64,000 nucleotides of DNA, taken from contig NZ_NMQT01000075.1 in assembly GCF_002234405.1 (NCBI RefSeq), forward strand, positions 1 through 64,000, read 5' to 3'. The notes beneath the pieces were generated by a model. It was not told the DNA's origin. It saw only the letters and a list, made by a program, of their open reading frames with translations, and searched no databases. This document shows positions 43,379-51,837 of the stretch, in pieces (position 1 is the first letter of the stretch; each line of letters opens with the position of its first letter). The position numbers and the translations under genes are program-made. This DNA comes from Amycolatopsis thailandensis. Lineage in GTDB: Bacteria; Actinomycetota; Actinomycetes; Mycobacteriales; Pseudonocardiaceae.

Positions 43379-43421
43379 GGGTCCTAAGTCCTCGCTCCCC
43401 GGAATCGGGGGCGAAAGTCCC
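43379..43421. promoter_or_regulatory. Two DosR-box-like sites in a divergent promoter
   Basis: GGGTCCTAAGTCCT (43379-43392) matches 11 of 14 and GGGGCGAAAGTCCC (43408-43421) matches 12 of 14 positions of GGGACTWWAGTCCC. They are spaced 29 bases start to start. They lie between the DUF1876 gene (minus) and the second Acg-type gene (plus), both classical DosR-target families. Confidence 0.6.
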
Positions 43422-43502
43422 CGGGATTCGTGACCGGCGGCCGCTGCGGTCGCCGGATACCCCGGCCGAAGGTGGATCAATCCCCTTCCATCGGAGCCCA
43501 CG

Positions 43503-44459
43503 ATGAAGATCCCGTTGCCGAACCATGTCGACCAGGCGGTCGCGGCCGCCGTCCGCGCGCCGTCCCCGCTCAACACCCAGCCTTGGCGATTCGTCGCCGA
43601 CCGGGACCGGATCGAGGTGTGGCTCGACCGCGCGCGGGTGCTCCGGCTCGCGGACCCGGAGGCCCGAGAGGCGCGTCTTTCCTGCGGTGCCGCGATCTTC
43701 AACCTGGTCGTCTCCTTGCGCTCCAACGGGAAGACGCTCTCGCTCCGGACGCTGCCGTCGCCGGACGAGCCCGGCCTGCTCGCCGAACTCCTGGTCGACG
43801 GCGATCGGTTCTCCTCACCCGAGGAGCGGAAACTGGCCGAAGCCGTCTTCCGTCGTCACACGAACCGCCGCCCGTTCCTCGACCGGCCGGTGCCCGCGTG
43901 GGCACGGACGACGTTGCGGGCGGCCGCACTGGTGGAAGGCGGGCTGCTGGAGCTGTTCGGCCGAGGCGATCGGGCGAACGCTGTCGCGCGCGTGCTGCAC
44001 CGGGCCGAAGCCGCGCAGGCGCGCAACGGCGCGTTCCAGGCCGAGGTCGCGCTGTGGACCCGGCGCGTGGCCAACGCCCCGGACGGCGTCCCGGCGCCGA
44101 CGAAACCGCCGTCACCACACGGGATCCCCGCGCAGGAGTCCTTCTTCTCGGCCGCCACGGAAGGCGGTGAGCCGGTGCTCGGCGCGATCCTGACCGCGGA
44201 CGACGGCCCCACCGCCGACCTTCGGGCCGGGATGGTGCTGCAACGGGTCCTGCTGACCGCGACGGCGGCAGGCCTGGCGACGTCGTTCGTCGGCAGGCCG
44301 TTCGAAACCCCGGAGACGCGGATCGCGATGGACCGGATCTTCGCCGACCTCGGCCGTCCCCACGCGGTGGTGCGCCTCGGATACGGCCGCCCGATGCCGA
44401 TGACGGCCCGACGTCAGGTCGGCGACGTCCTGTTGAGGAGGTCCGAGGCGATCCTCTGA
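43503..44459 (+). CDS. Acg-type nitroreductase family protein
   Basis: The protein has 318 residues. VAAAVRAPSPLNTQPWRFVA, RRHTNRRPFLDRPV and LQRVLLTATAAGLATSFVGR show the same Acg architecture as the protein encoded at 40195-41172, but the two are clearly diverged. It is probably FMN-binding. Its promoter carries the best DosR-box-like site of the window and is shared with the divergent DUF1876 gene. It closes the dormancy island. Confidence 0.9.
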   Translation: MKIPLPNHVDQAVAAAVRAPSPLNTQPWRFVADRDRIEVWLDRARVLRLADPEAREARLSCGAAIFNLVVSLRSNGKTLSLRTLPSPDEPGLLAELLVDGDRFSSPEERKLAEAVFRRHTNRRPFLDRPVPAWARTTLRAAALVEGGLLELFGRGDRANAVARVLHRAEAAQARNGAFQAEVALWTRRVANAPDGVPAPTKPPSPHGIPAQESFFSAATEGGEPVLGAILTADDGPTADLRAGMVLQRVLLTATAAGLATSFVGRPFETPETRIAMDRIFADLGRPHAVVRLGYGRPMPMTARRQVGDVLLRRSEAIL

Positions 44460-44502
44460 CTGGCCCTTCCACCTCCCCCTCGCGAGTGGTCGGCTCTCCC
44501 GT

Positions 44503-44551
44503 CCCCAATGTGGCATTGGGGACGTTGAGCGCCCCCAATGCCACATTGGGG
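44503..44551. repeat. Double-fold palindrome (CCA/TGG type)
   Basis: Arms 44503-44521 and 44533-44551 form a perfect 19-bp stem. Each arm is also an 8-bp hairpin of its own: CCCCAATG-TGG-CATTGGGG and CCCCAATG-CCA-CATTGGGG. It is the same design as 21109-21163 with an unrelated stem sequence. Confidence 0.75.
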
Positions 44552-44591
44552 GCACGCATCGCCCGCAAGACCGGCCGGATTCAGTCTCCGT

Positions 44592-45551
44592 ATGAAGATC
44601 ATGAGGAATTCCTTGACGGCGCTGGCCGTCGTGGGCCTTTCGGTCGCGGCGTCCGCGCCGGCGGTGGCGGACGCGGCCGCACGCGATCGCGGTTCGATCG
44701 TCATCACCGAGCAGGCGTCGAAGCGGATCCTGGTCCTGCCCGCCGACCGGGCCTCCTGGCAGGACCGGAAGGTGAGCTGGTCGTGGGCGCCGAACGCCGC
44801 CAACGGGCTCGCGGACCTCGCCGGATCGTGGAGCAACCCGAGCGACGCGAAGCTCGCCGAACGACAGGGCGAGAAGTACCTGCTCACCTCGGCTTCGGGC
44901 GGCTTCGCGGCCGTCGTGCCCTACCCGGCGGGGGACCGGGCGTACTGGGCCGCCAACGTAGGAGGGTCCGCCAACCCTCACAGCATCGAGCTGCTGCCGG
45001 ACGGCAACGTCGCGGTGGCGGCCAGCACCGGTGGCTGGGTGCGGATCTACACCGCTTCGCAGGGACAGCGCTCGACGACTTACGCCGAGTACCCGCTGGT
45101 GGGGGCGCACGGCGTCGTATGGGACGCGGGCCGGAACGTGTTGTGGGCGCTGGGCACCGACGCCCTGGTCGCGGTGAGCGTCGGCGGCACCCCCGCCGCG
45201 CCGGTGATCACCGAGCAGCGGCGCGTACCGGTGCCGAGCAAGGGCGGGCACGACCTCCAGCTGGTCCCGCACCGGCCGGACCTGCTGTGGGTGACCACGG
45301 AAGCGGGCGTCTACCAGTTCTCGAAGACGAGCGGCGGGTTCACCCAGCGCTTCGCGGGCGCACGGGAGATCGACCGGCCGCACGTGAAGAGTGTCTCGAC
45401 GAACCCGCGGACCGGACAGATCCTGACGGCTTCGATCCAGGACGGGCACCTGTGCACCTGGTGCACGGACACCGTCCGGCTGGCCTTTCCACGCGCCGAG
45501 CTGGCGCTGCACGGCGCGTGGATCTACAAGGCCCGCTGGTGGATCGGTTGA
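44592..45551 (+). CDS. Secreted beta-propeller-like protein
   Basis: The protein has 319 residues. A signal peptide (MKIMRNSLTALAVVGLSVAA, cleavage after about residue 27) is followed by repeated short beta strands with ANPHSIELLPDGNVAVA, GAHGVVWDAGRNVLWALG and GGHDLQLVPHRPDLLWVT, suggesting a propeller. The family is probably DUF6528. No catalytic residues can be recognised. It stands alone between hairpins at 44503 and 45579, with no co-transcribed partner. Confidence 0.75.
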   Translation: MKIMRNSLTALAVVGLSVAASAPAVADAAARDRGSIVITEQASKRILVLPADRASWQDRKVSWSWAPNAANGLADLAGSWSNPSDAKLAERQGEKYLLTSASGGFAAVVPYPAGDRAYWAANVGGSANPHSIELLPDGNVAVAASTGGWVRIYTASQGQRSTTYAEYPLVGAHGVVWDAGRNVLWALGTDALVAVSVGGTPAAPVITEQRRVPVPSKGGHDLQLVPHRPDLLWVTTEAGVYQFSKTSGGFTQRFAGAREIDRPHVKSVSTNPRTGQILTASIQDGHLCTWCTDTVRLAFPRAELALHGAWIYKARWWIG

Positions 45552-45578
45552 GCGGTACTTCCTGATCGGTACTTCCAT

Positions 45579-45620
45579 GTCGGTACCGGCCGTTCGGGGG
45601 GCTGCCCGGCCGGTACCGAC
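45579..45620. terminator. Hairpin between convergent genes
   Basis: Arms 45579-45592 and 45607-45620 form a perfect 14-bp stem with a 14-base loop. It is preceded by two copies of CGGTACTTCC. The rest of 45552-45733 holds nothing recognisable. Confidence 0.65.
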
Positions 45621-45733
45621 ACACCAGAGAAGAGGGGGTCCCGTCGCGAGAATGACGCCTGGCCGCGTCTTTCACCTGACCGAGTGAATTGAGCCGTTCG
45701 GAGCGCGCCGTTGACCCGTTCGGGGTATAGGCC

Positions 45734-46732
45734 TCATCCGAGGAAGGTTTGCAGTTCGTCGATGACCGTCTTCGGCTGCTCTTCGGCGACGAAGTGGCCG
45801 GAACCGGAGATCTTCCGCACCCGCACGTCGGTGGCCTTGGACGGCAGGACCGCGGCGAGGTAGTCGTAGTTGAACTCCGAACCCAACCCCAGCATCGGCG
45901 CGGTGATCTTCCCGTAGGCCTTCTGGTCCTCGATGTCCTTGCCGAACGCTTGGTAGTAGCCGTTCCCGGCGCGGATCGCATCCGGACGGTCGTACGCGGC
46001 GGCGTAGATCGCCCGGTCCCGGTCGCCGACCGAGGCCGGATCGGCCGTCAGGTGATCGAGCATCCAGTCGATGAGGAAGCGCGAGCGGCCGGCCAGCAGC
46101 TGTTCGGGCAGCGTGGCGACCTGGTTGAAGGCGAACCACCAGACGTTCACCGGCTGTCCGGGCGGGGCCAGCATCGGGATCTGGTACAGGCTTTCGTCGG
46201 GATGCGAGACGTCCATGAGCGTGACGGTCTTGGTCGCGTCGGGGTGGTTGGCGGCGAAGCTGAACGCGACCATGGCGCCGATGTCGTGCCCGGCGATGTG
46301 CGCCTTGCGGTAGCCCAGCGACCGGACGAGCTCGAAGATGTCGCGAGCCATCGTCTTCTTGTCGTAGCCGCCTTGCGGCTTGCCCGATCCGCCCATGCCC
46401 CGCAGGTCGACGGCGATCACGCGGTACCGCTTCGCCAGCGTCGGCATGATCCTGCGGTACTGCCACCAGGTCTCCGGCCAGCCCGGCACCAGGATCAGCG
46501 GTTCGCCCCGGCCGCCGGCGACGTAGTGCAGCCGGACGCCGTTGACCTGGGCGTACTCGCTGCGGAACCCGCCGGGCAGGGACCGGGCGAGTTCCGCGTC
46601 GCCGGGAGTGCCGGGCTGACCCGCCTGGGCTGCCTCGGCGATGCCGCCCGAGGCGACCAGCGCGGCCGCGGCACCCGCGCCGAGGGTGAGCATGGACCGG
46701 CGGTTGAGGAAGGAACGGCTGTTTTCGGTCAT
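45734..46732 (-). CDS. Tat-exported alpha/beta hydrolase, epoxide hydrolase-like
   Basis: The protein has 332 residues. NRRSMLTLGAGAAAALVASG is a twin-arginine signal. The core has PGWPETWWQYRRIMP, DLRGMGGSGKP and nucleophile elbow AGHDIGA (Asp rather than Ser), as in soluble epoxide hydrolases and haloalkane dehalogenases. GSGHFVAEEQP holds the catalytic His. The enzyme would act outside the membrane. It follows a GlxA-type regulator gene on the same strand, with 79 bases between. Confidence 0.88.
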   Translation of the reverse strand: MTENSRSFLNRRSMLTLGAGAAAALVASGGIAEAAQAGQPGTPGDAELARSLPGGFRSEYAQVNGVRLHYVAGGRGEPLILVPGWPETWWQYRRIMPTLAKRYRVIAVDLRGMGGSGKPQGGYDKKTMARDIFELVRSLGYRKAHIAGHDIGAMVAFSFAANHPDATKTVTLMDVSHPDESLYQIPMLAPPGQPVNVWWFAFNQVATLPEQLLAGRSRFLIDWMLDHLTADPASVGDRDRAIYAAAYDRPDAIRAGNGYYQAFGKDIEDQKAYGKITAPMLGLGSEFNYDYLAAVLPSKATDVRVRKISGSGHFVAEEQPKTVIDELQTFLG

Positions 46733-46811
46733 GCCGTTGATCGTGGCCCGCCGCGGTGCCCGGCCGTGAGCGGTGTTTTCGCCAACGGGGGTCGGTTTTG
46801 AGACAGTCCGT

Positions 46812-47789
46812 TCAGGACAGCATCGGTTCGAGGACCCCCAGCCTGGTCCCGAACGTCTCCCGGTAGGCCACCGGGGTCACCCCGACCTGCCGCCGGAAGT
46901 GCGGCCGGAGCGCGGCGGAGGAGGAGAACCCGCAGTACCTGGCGATCTCGTCGACCGGCAGGTCGGTGGATTCGAGCAGCTGCTGTGCGCGGATGACCCG
47001 CTGGTGAGTGAGCCACGTACCGGGCGCGGCGCCGGTGATCTCGCGGAACCGGCGGTCGTAGTTGCGCCTGCTCATATGCGCCCGCCTGGCGAGCTCCTCG
47101 ACCGGGAGCGCGGCGTCGAGCCGGGTGAGCGCCCAGGCCATCGTCTCCGACACCGGGTCGCCCTCGTCGAGTTCCGGCATCGGCGATTCGATGTACTGGG
47201 CCTGCCCGCCGGGCCGGTGCGGCGGCACGACCATGCCCTTCGCCAGCCGGTTCGCCACCTCAGCGCCGCACCACGAGCGGATGAGGTGCAGGCCGAGGTC
47301 CATCCCGGCGGCGCCACCGCCCGCGGTCAGGATGTCGCCGTCGTCGATGTAGAGCACCGATTCGTCGAGCCGGACGGCGGGGAACCGGGCGGCGAGCAGC
47401 GGCGCCATCGCCCAGTGCGTGGTCGCGGGGCGCCCGTCGAGCAGCCCGGCGGCGGCGAGCACGAAGGCGCCGCTGCACAGTCCGGCCACCCGGGCACCCC
47501 GGTCATGGGCCGCGCGGAGCGCCTCCAACGCCGCTTCCGGCGGATCCTCCATCGGCGACCGCCAGTTCGGGACCAGCACCAGGTCCGCGTCCCGGACGGC
47601 GTCGAGGTCTTCGGGGACCGGGACGGTCAGGCCGCCACCCCGCAGCGCGGCGTCCGGTTCGCCGCCGACGACCTTGAGTTCGAGGTCGGGCAGCTCCCCG
47701 AAGGCCGAGGCCATTTCGAACACCCCGAACGCGAAGGACATCGCGCCGAGCGACGCCCCGTTGAAGACCACCACCGCCAGCCGTCTCAT
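46812..47789 (-). CDS. GlxA-type AraC regulator with DJ-1/PfpI domain
   Basis: The protein has 325 residues. The N-terminal DJ-1/PfpI-like amidotransferase fold contains Cys105 in GLCSGAF. The C-terminal AraC HTH pair is PVEELARRAHMSRRNYDRRF and LPVDEIARYCGFSSSAALRP. Such regulators often sense small amides or ligands without enzymatic activity. It lies upstream of the Tat-exported hydrolase gene and may control it. Confidence 0.9.
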   Translation of the reverse strand: MRRLAVVVFNGASLGAMSFAFGVFEMASAFGELPDLELKVVGGEPDAALRGGGLTVPVPEDLDAVRDADLVLVPNWRSPMEDPPEAALEALRAAHDRGARVAGLCSGAFVLAAAGLLDGRPATTHWAMAPLLAARFPAVRLDESVLYIDDGDILTAGGGAAGMDLGLHLIRSWCGAEVANRLAKGMVVPPHRPGGQAQYIESPMPELDEGDPVSETMAWALTRLDAALPVEELARRAHMSRRNYDRRFREITGAAPGTWLTHQRVIRAQQLLESTDLPVDEIARYCGFSSSAALRPHFRRQVGVTPVAYRETFGTRLGVLEPMLS

Positions 47790-47895
47790 GGCCCGATTCT
47801 AAAGACCGTCGAGAGTGGACATGACGCTTTTCGAGGGATAGGCGAGGTGGCTTTCGGTGCGGGTGGTCGTCGCGGCCGAGCGTGGGTCCGGGTCC

Positions 47896-47942
47896 GTGAA
47901 GGTCTCCTTGCCTACCCTGAGGGTAGTGAAGGAGGCCTTCAC
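47896..47942. repeat. Palindrome (GTGAAGG class)
   Basis: GTGAAGG...CTCCTT pairs with AAGGAG...CCTTCAC, with inner CTACCC/GGGTAG. About 50 bases upstream, CGAGGGATAGGCGAGGTGGC (47825-47844) looks like a degenerate end of the composite repeats. Confidence 0.6.
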
Positions 47943-47998
47943 TGCCCTCGCGATCGCCGCGAACGCCCCAGCCGCACCAGTAGTCACAAGGGCTGCGC

Positions 47999-48047
47999 GT
48001 GAAGGCCCCCTTCCCTCGGCTTAGCCGAGGAAACTCGCCCTTCGCAC
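47999..48047. repeat. Degenerate palindrome related to the one at 1-40
   Basis: It reads GTGAAGG, then CTTCCCTCGGCT-T-AGCCGAGG, but the right arm is broken (aaactcg) before CCTTCGCAC. It is an eroded relative of the palindrome at the window start. Confidence 0.5.
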
Positions 48048-48130
48048 CTCCGTGTCTGGAGCTGGTTTTCGACTGTCCGAAGGGGACGGTAGATTTCCGG
48101 CGCACAGGTTGCTCGGGGAAGGAATCATCG

Positions 48131-48757
48131 ATGTCGTATCCACAGGGACCGCAAGGACCGCAGTGGGGCCAGGGTCAACCGCAGCAGGGCTACCCCCAGC
48201 AACCGCCACCCCAGCAGTACCCGCAGCAGCAGTACCCCCAGCAGGGTTACCCGCCACCGGGCTACGGCGCGCCGCAGTTCCCCGGTCAGCAGCCGCCGAA
48301 GAAGGGCAACGGCCTGTTGATCGGGCTGATCGGCGGCGGTGCCGCGCTCGTGGTGGTCGTCTTCGTGATCCTCGCGTTCGTGGCACCCGGTTTCCTGTTG
48401 AGCGACAGCAAGTCCTCGAAGACCGCGAGCGCGACGCAGACCCCGCTGAGCCTCGACTGGGGGCCGGTGCTGGCGGGCAAGTTCATGCTCGCGGTGTTCG
48501 GCGACGAGCCCGACAAGGCCGCCGAGTCGGCTTGCGCGGACGCCAAGGACAAGGTCCGTCAGGCGGCGAAGGAGTACGGCGATCGCAACGCGTCGCTCAC
48601 CGCGAAAGACCCGCGTGAGGCGAGTCCGGACCTGATCGTGGTGACGATGTCCGGAACGCTGAACTACGAGTCGGAGTTCACCGGGACGATGGAGGTCCGG
48701 CGGGAGGCGGGCGACAAGTACTGCATCTCCTCGGTTTCGCCGGTTCCCGCGGGCTGA
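48131..48757 (+). CDS. Q/P/Y-rich single-pass membrane protein
   Basis: The protein has 208 residues. Residues 1-56 are a low-complexity GPQ/YPQQ-rich cytoplasmic region. One membrane helix (about 62-84: LLIGLIGGGAALVVVVFVIL) follows, then an extracellular domain with two Cys (SACADAK, KYCISS) that could form a disulfide. GGGGAAGGA precedes the ATG. This layout is common in actinobacterial proteins of unknown function. Confidence 0.8.
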   Translation: MSYPQGPQGPQWGQGQPQQGYPQQPPPQQYPQQQYPQQGYPPPGYGAPQFPGQQPPKKGNGLLIGLIGGGAALVVVVFVILAFVAPGFLLSDSKSSKTASATQTPLSLDWGPVLAGKFMLAVFGDEPDKAAESACADAKDKVRQAAKEYGDRNASLTAKDPREASPDLIVVTMSGTLNYESEFTGTMEVRREAGDKYCISSVSPVPAG

Positions 48758-48771
48758 GTCCACAAAGGACG

Positions 48772-50841
48772 CTACTGGTCGATCGGCCAGGTCTCGTCCT
48801 TCAGCAACCGTTTGAGCACCTTCCCGGTCGCGTTGCGCGGCAGTTCCTCCACGAAGTACACGTCCCGCGGCACCGCGAAGCGGGCCAGCCGCCGGTGGAT
48901 GTACGCGCGGACGTCCTCCGCGCTCATCCGGGCACCCCGTTTCGGGACGATGTACGCCGCGAACCGTTGCCCGAACTCGCGATCCGGCACACCGATCACG
49001 GCAGCTTCGTGGACGCCGGGCAGCGCGACGATGGCTTCCTCGACCGGGCGAGGGGACACGTTCTCCCCGCCGGACACGATCATCTCGTCCGCCCGGCCGG
49101 TGACGAAGAGGCGCCCCGAGGCGTCCTGGTAGCCGACGTCGCCGGTCGCCATCAGCTCTTCCGCGCGCGGCACGCTGGCGCCGTCGGTGTAGCCCTCGAA
49201 CAGCATGTCGTTGCCGACGAAGATCTGTCCTTCCCAGCCCGGCGGGACCCGGTTGTGGTCGTCGTCGAGGATGGCGACGCGGGTGCCGGGCGGGCAGCGG
49301 CCGGCGGTGGTCGGCGCGGCGCGGAGGTCCTCGGGGGTGGCGATGCTGGCCCAGGAAACCTCTGTCGAGCCGTAGAAGTTGTAGAGCACATCGCCGAAAG
49401 TGTCCATGAACTCGGTGACGATCGTCCCCGGCAACGCGGATCCGCTGCTGGCGACGATCCGCAGCGACGACAGGTCGTACCGGGTGCGGATCCGTTCGGG
49501 CAGATCGAGGATGCGCTGCAACATGATGGGGACGGCGAACAGCACGCCGCAGCGGTGTTCGGCGATGGTCCTCAGGATCTCTTCGGCGTCGAAGCGGCGG
49601 ATCAGCGACAACGACGCGCGGACGGCCATCCCGATCTGCATCCCGGCCAGCCCCCAGCTGTGGAACAGGGGCGCGGCCACCACGAAACGGTCTCCGCTGT
49701 GGAGCGGGATGCGGTCCAGCATGGCGGCCGACGTCGCGAGGCCCTTCGGCGTCGGACGACGTGCGCCCTTGGGGGTGCCCGTGGTACCCGAGGTGAGGAC
49801 GACGAGCCTGCCGATCCGGTCCGCCGGTTTGAGTTTGGTGGCGGGCACCCCGGCGATCAGCTGGTCGACCGTCGGGTAGCCGTTCTCGGTTTCCGGCCAC
49901 GTGGACAGCCTCAGGAAGTCGCCGGGGATCCCCGCGATGACCTGTGAGAACTCGTCGTCGGCGAGCACCGCGACCGGTTTGTGCAGGCCGACGACGTCCG
50001 CGACGGCGCCGGCGGAAAGCCCGGTGTTGAGCAGGATCGCGTCCACGCCGAGCTTGCTGCACGCGATGAGCGCCTCGACCATCGTGGCGTGGTTGCGGCA
50101 CAACAGGGCGATCCGGTCGCGGGAGCGGACCCCGCGCGCCGCGAGCGCGTTCGCGAGCTGGTTGCTGCGATCCGCCGTCTGCTTGAACGTCCGGACGTTG
50201 CGTTCGTCGTGCAGCGCGACGTCGTCGGGCACCCGGGCGGCGTTGGCGCCGTAGCCGCCCGCGACGGTGGCACCCCATTGCGACAGCGAGGTCAGCTGAC
50301 GGGCGATCTTGTCCGGCCGCGCGGCCGCGATCACCCCGGCCTTGATCAGCGTGCTCGCCGTGTGCAGCGTGGTCGCCTTGGTGGGCGCCGGTTCCTCCTG
50401 GGGTGACGCCGCCCGCCCCGAAAGGTGCAGATCGATCCGCCTGGCCATCGCGCGGACGCCGCGTTTGAACGACGAGGCGGACACCAGATGCGAATGCTTC
50501 GCCGGGAGCATCAGCTGCGCGAGGAGTTCCGTACCGCCCTCGGCGGTCTGCCGCAGCTCGATCGAGACCCAGTTCCCGTCGTCCTCGACGCCGCACCAGA
50601 CGACGTGCTCACCCGGCCGCCAGACCCGGGCCTCGATGTCGCCGACGACCAGCGTGCCCGGCCGCGGTTCCAGCCGGACAAGGCACTTCGGACCGCGTCC
50701 GCGTTCGGCGGGCTGCTGAATCTCGCACCAGCTGACCTCCGCGACGAACCTCGAGTAGGACTCGGGATCGCCGATGACTTCCCAAACCTGGCCGGGAGCA
50801 TGCCCGAGAATCGAGCTCGCCTGGACCACATCGTCTCGCAT
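48772..50841 (-). CDS. SRPBCC domain fused to acyl-CoA synthetase (AMP-binding)
   Basis: The protein has 689 residues. Residues 1-~140 are a START/polyketide-cyclase-like SRPBCC domain (GHAPGQVWEVIGDPESYSRF). The rest is an ANL-superfamily ligase: P-loop LTSGTTGTPKGARR (~351), YNFYGSTEVSW, GDVGYQDASG, and a C-terminal PRNATGKVLKRLL with the catalytic Lys. It would adenylate and thioesterify a hydrophobic carboxylic acid. The fusion is unusual; the SRPBCC part may bind or present the acid. It is single and divergent from the flavin reductase-like gene. Confidence 0.88.
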   Translation of the reverse strand: MRDDVVQASSILGHAPGQVWEVIGDPESYSRFVAEVSWCEIQQPAERGRGPKCLVRLEPRPGTLVVGDIEARVWRPGEHVVWCGVEDDGNWVSIELRQTAEGGTELLAQLMLPAKHSHLVSASSFKRGVRAMARRIDLHLSGRAASPQEEPAPTKATTLHTASTLIKAGVIAAARPDKIARQLTSLSQWGATVAGGYGANAARVPDDVALHDERNVRTFKQTADRSNQLANALAARGVRSRDRIALLCRNHATMVEALIACSKLGVDAILLNTGLSAGAVADVVGLHKPVAVLADDEFSQVIAGIPGDFLRLSTWPETENGYPTVDQLIAGVPATKLKPADRIGRLVVLTSGTTGTPKGARRPTPKGLATSAAMLDRIPLHSGDRFVVAAPLFHSWGLAGMQIGMAVRASLSLIRRFDAEEILRTIAEHRCGVLFAVPIMLQRILDLPERIRTRYDLSSLRIVASSGSALPGTIVTEFMDTFGDVLYNFYGSTEVSWASIATPEDLRAAPTTAGRCPPGTRVAILDDDHNRVPPGWEGQIFVGNDMLFEGYTDGASVPRAEELMATGDVGYQDASGRLFVTGRADEMIVSGGENVSPRPVEEAIVALPGVHEAAVIGVPDREFGQRFAAYIVPKRGARMSAEDVRAYIHRRLARFAVPRDVYFVEELPRNATGKVLKRLLKDETWPIDQ

Positions 50842-51096
50842 GCGATTCGCCTCACCACGCGCGTTCGGGTGTTGACCGGGCAGCTGCCGGCGCCTCCTTC
50901 GTCGTTCGAGTTCGGCGAACTTACCAGCAATCGGCCGAACGCAATACTCCGAACGATCGCGGGTTCGCGCTCGCCCAAGGGAACCACTTCGGAAAGGGTA
51001 AGCGCTCGGGCGGCGGGAAGCCGTCTGGCGAAAGCGTTGATCGCGACGTCCGATTCACGCCAGCCTCTCGGGCGAGACCCGGCGAAGCTGGCGAAC

Positions 51097-51837
51097 GTGA
51101 CAGTTACCACCTCGGCGGCCGAGGCCGCGCACACCCGTATCGAGCCCGGAATTCTCTATTTCGGCACCCCTGTGGTGCTCCTCTCGACGGTCGACCAGGC
51201 GGGTACCCCGAACCTCGCTCCGATGTCATCGGCGTTTTGGCTCGGGTGGCGCGGCATGCTCGGACTGGGCGCGAAATCCAAGACCGCGCAGAATCTCATG
51301 CGCAACCGTGAATGTGTTCTGAATCTCCCTTCCGACGCCATGGCGGCCGCCGTCGACAGGCTGGCGCTGACCACCGGCTCGGATCCCGTCCCGGACCGCA
51401 AGTACGAGCGGGGTTATCGGTACGAAGCGGACAAGTTCGGCAAAGCCGGGCTCACTCCCGTCGCGTCGGAAACGGTCGCGCCGCCGCGGGTCGCGGAATG
51501 TCCGGTGACGATGGAGGCCGTCGTCGAGGCCGTGCACCCTCTCGCCGAGGACGACGCGGCGCAACGCGGCGGGATCCTCGTGTTCGAGGTCCGCGTGCAG
51601 CGCGTTCACGTCCACGACGACGTGCGGATGCCGGGCACCGACGACCGGATCGACCCGGATCGCTGGCGGCCGCTGATCATGAGCTTCCAGAAGCTCTACG
51701 GCCTCGGCCCGCAGGTCCACCCGTCGACGCTGGCGAAGATCCCGGAGCGGCTCTACCGGGGGCCCGACATCGAGCGGTCGCGGAATCAGTCGTCGCGGGC
51801 GAACGAGAACCGGTTCACCAGCGGCAGCCAGCGCTGA
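51097..51837 (+). CDS. Flavin reductase-like split-barrel protein
   Basis: The protein has 246 residues from GTG 51097. TPVVLLSTVDQAGTPNLAPM, LGLGAKSKTAQNLMRNRECV and CPVTMEAVVEAVHP match the FMN-binding split barrel of flavin reductases. It probably binds FMN and reduces it or a small substrate. The last residues (NQSSRANENRFTSGSQR) overlap the 3' end of the opposing KAP gene by 52 bases. Confidence 0.8.
   Translation: MTVTTSAAEAAHTRIEPGILYFGTPVVLLSTVDQAGTPNLAPMSSAFWLGWRGMLGLGAKSKTAQNLMRNRECVLNLPSDAMAAAVDRLALTTGSDPVPDRKYERGYRYEADKFGKAGLTPVASETVAPPRVAECPVTMEAVVEAVHPLAEDDAAQRGGILVFEVRVQRVHVHDDVRMPGTDDRIDPDRWRPLIMSFQKLYGLGPQVHPSTLAKIPERLYRGPDIERSRNQSSRANENRFTSGSQR

Noticed and set aside
48125..50596. 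823-codon minus-strand frame overlapping the AMP-ligase
   Set aside because: It lies on the same strand but in another frame from the SRPBCC-ligase gene, with Arg-rich noise composition; the ligase frame has all family motifs.
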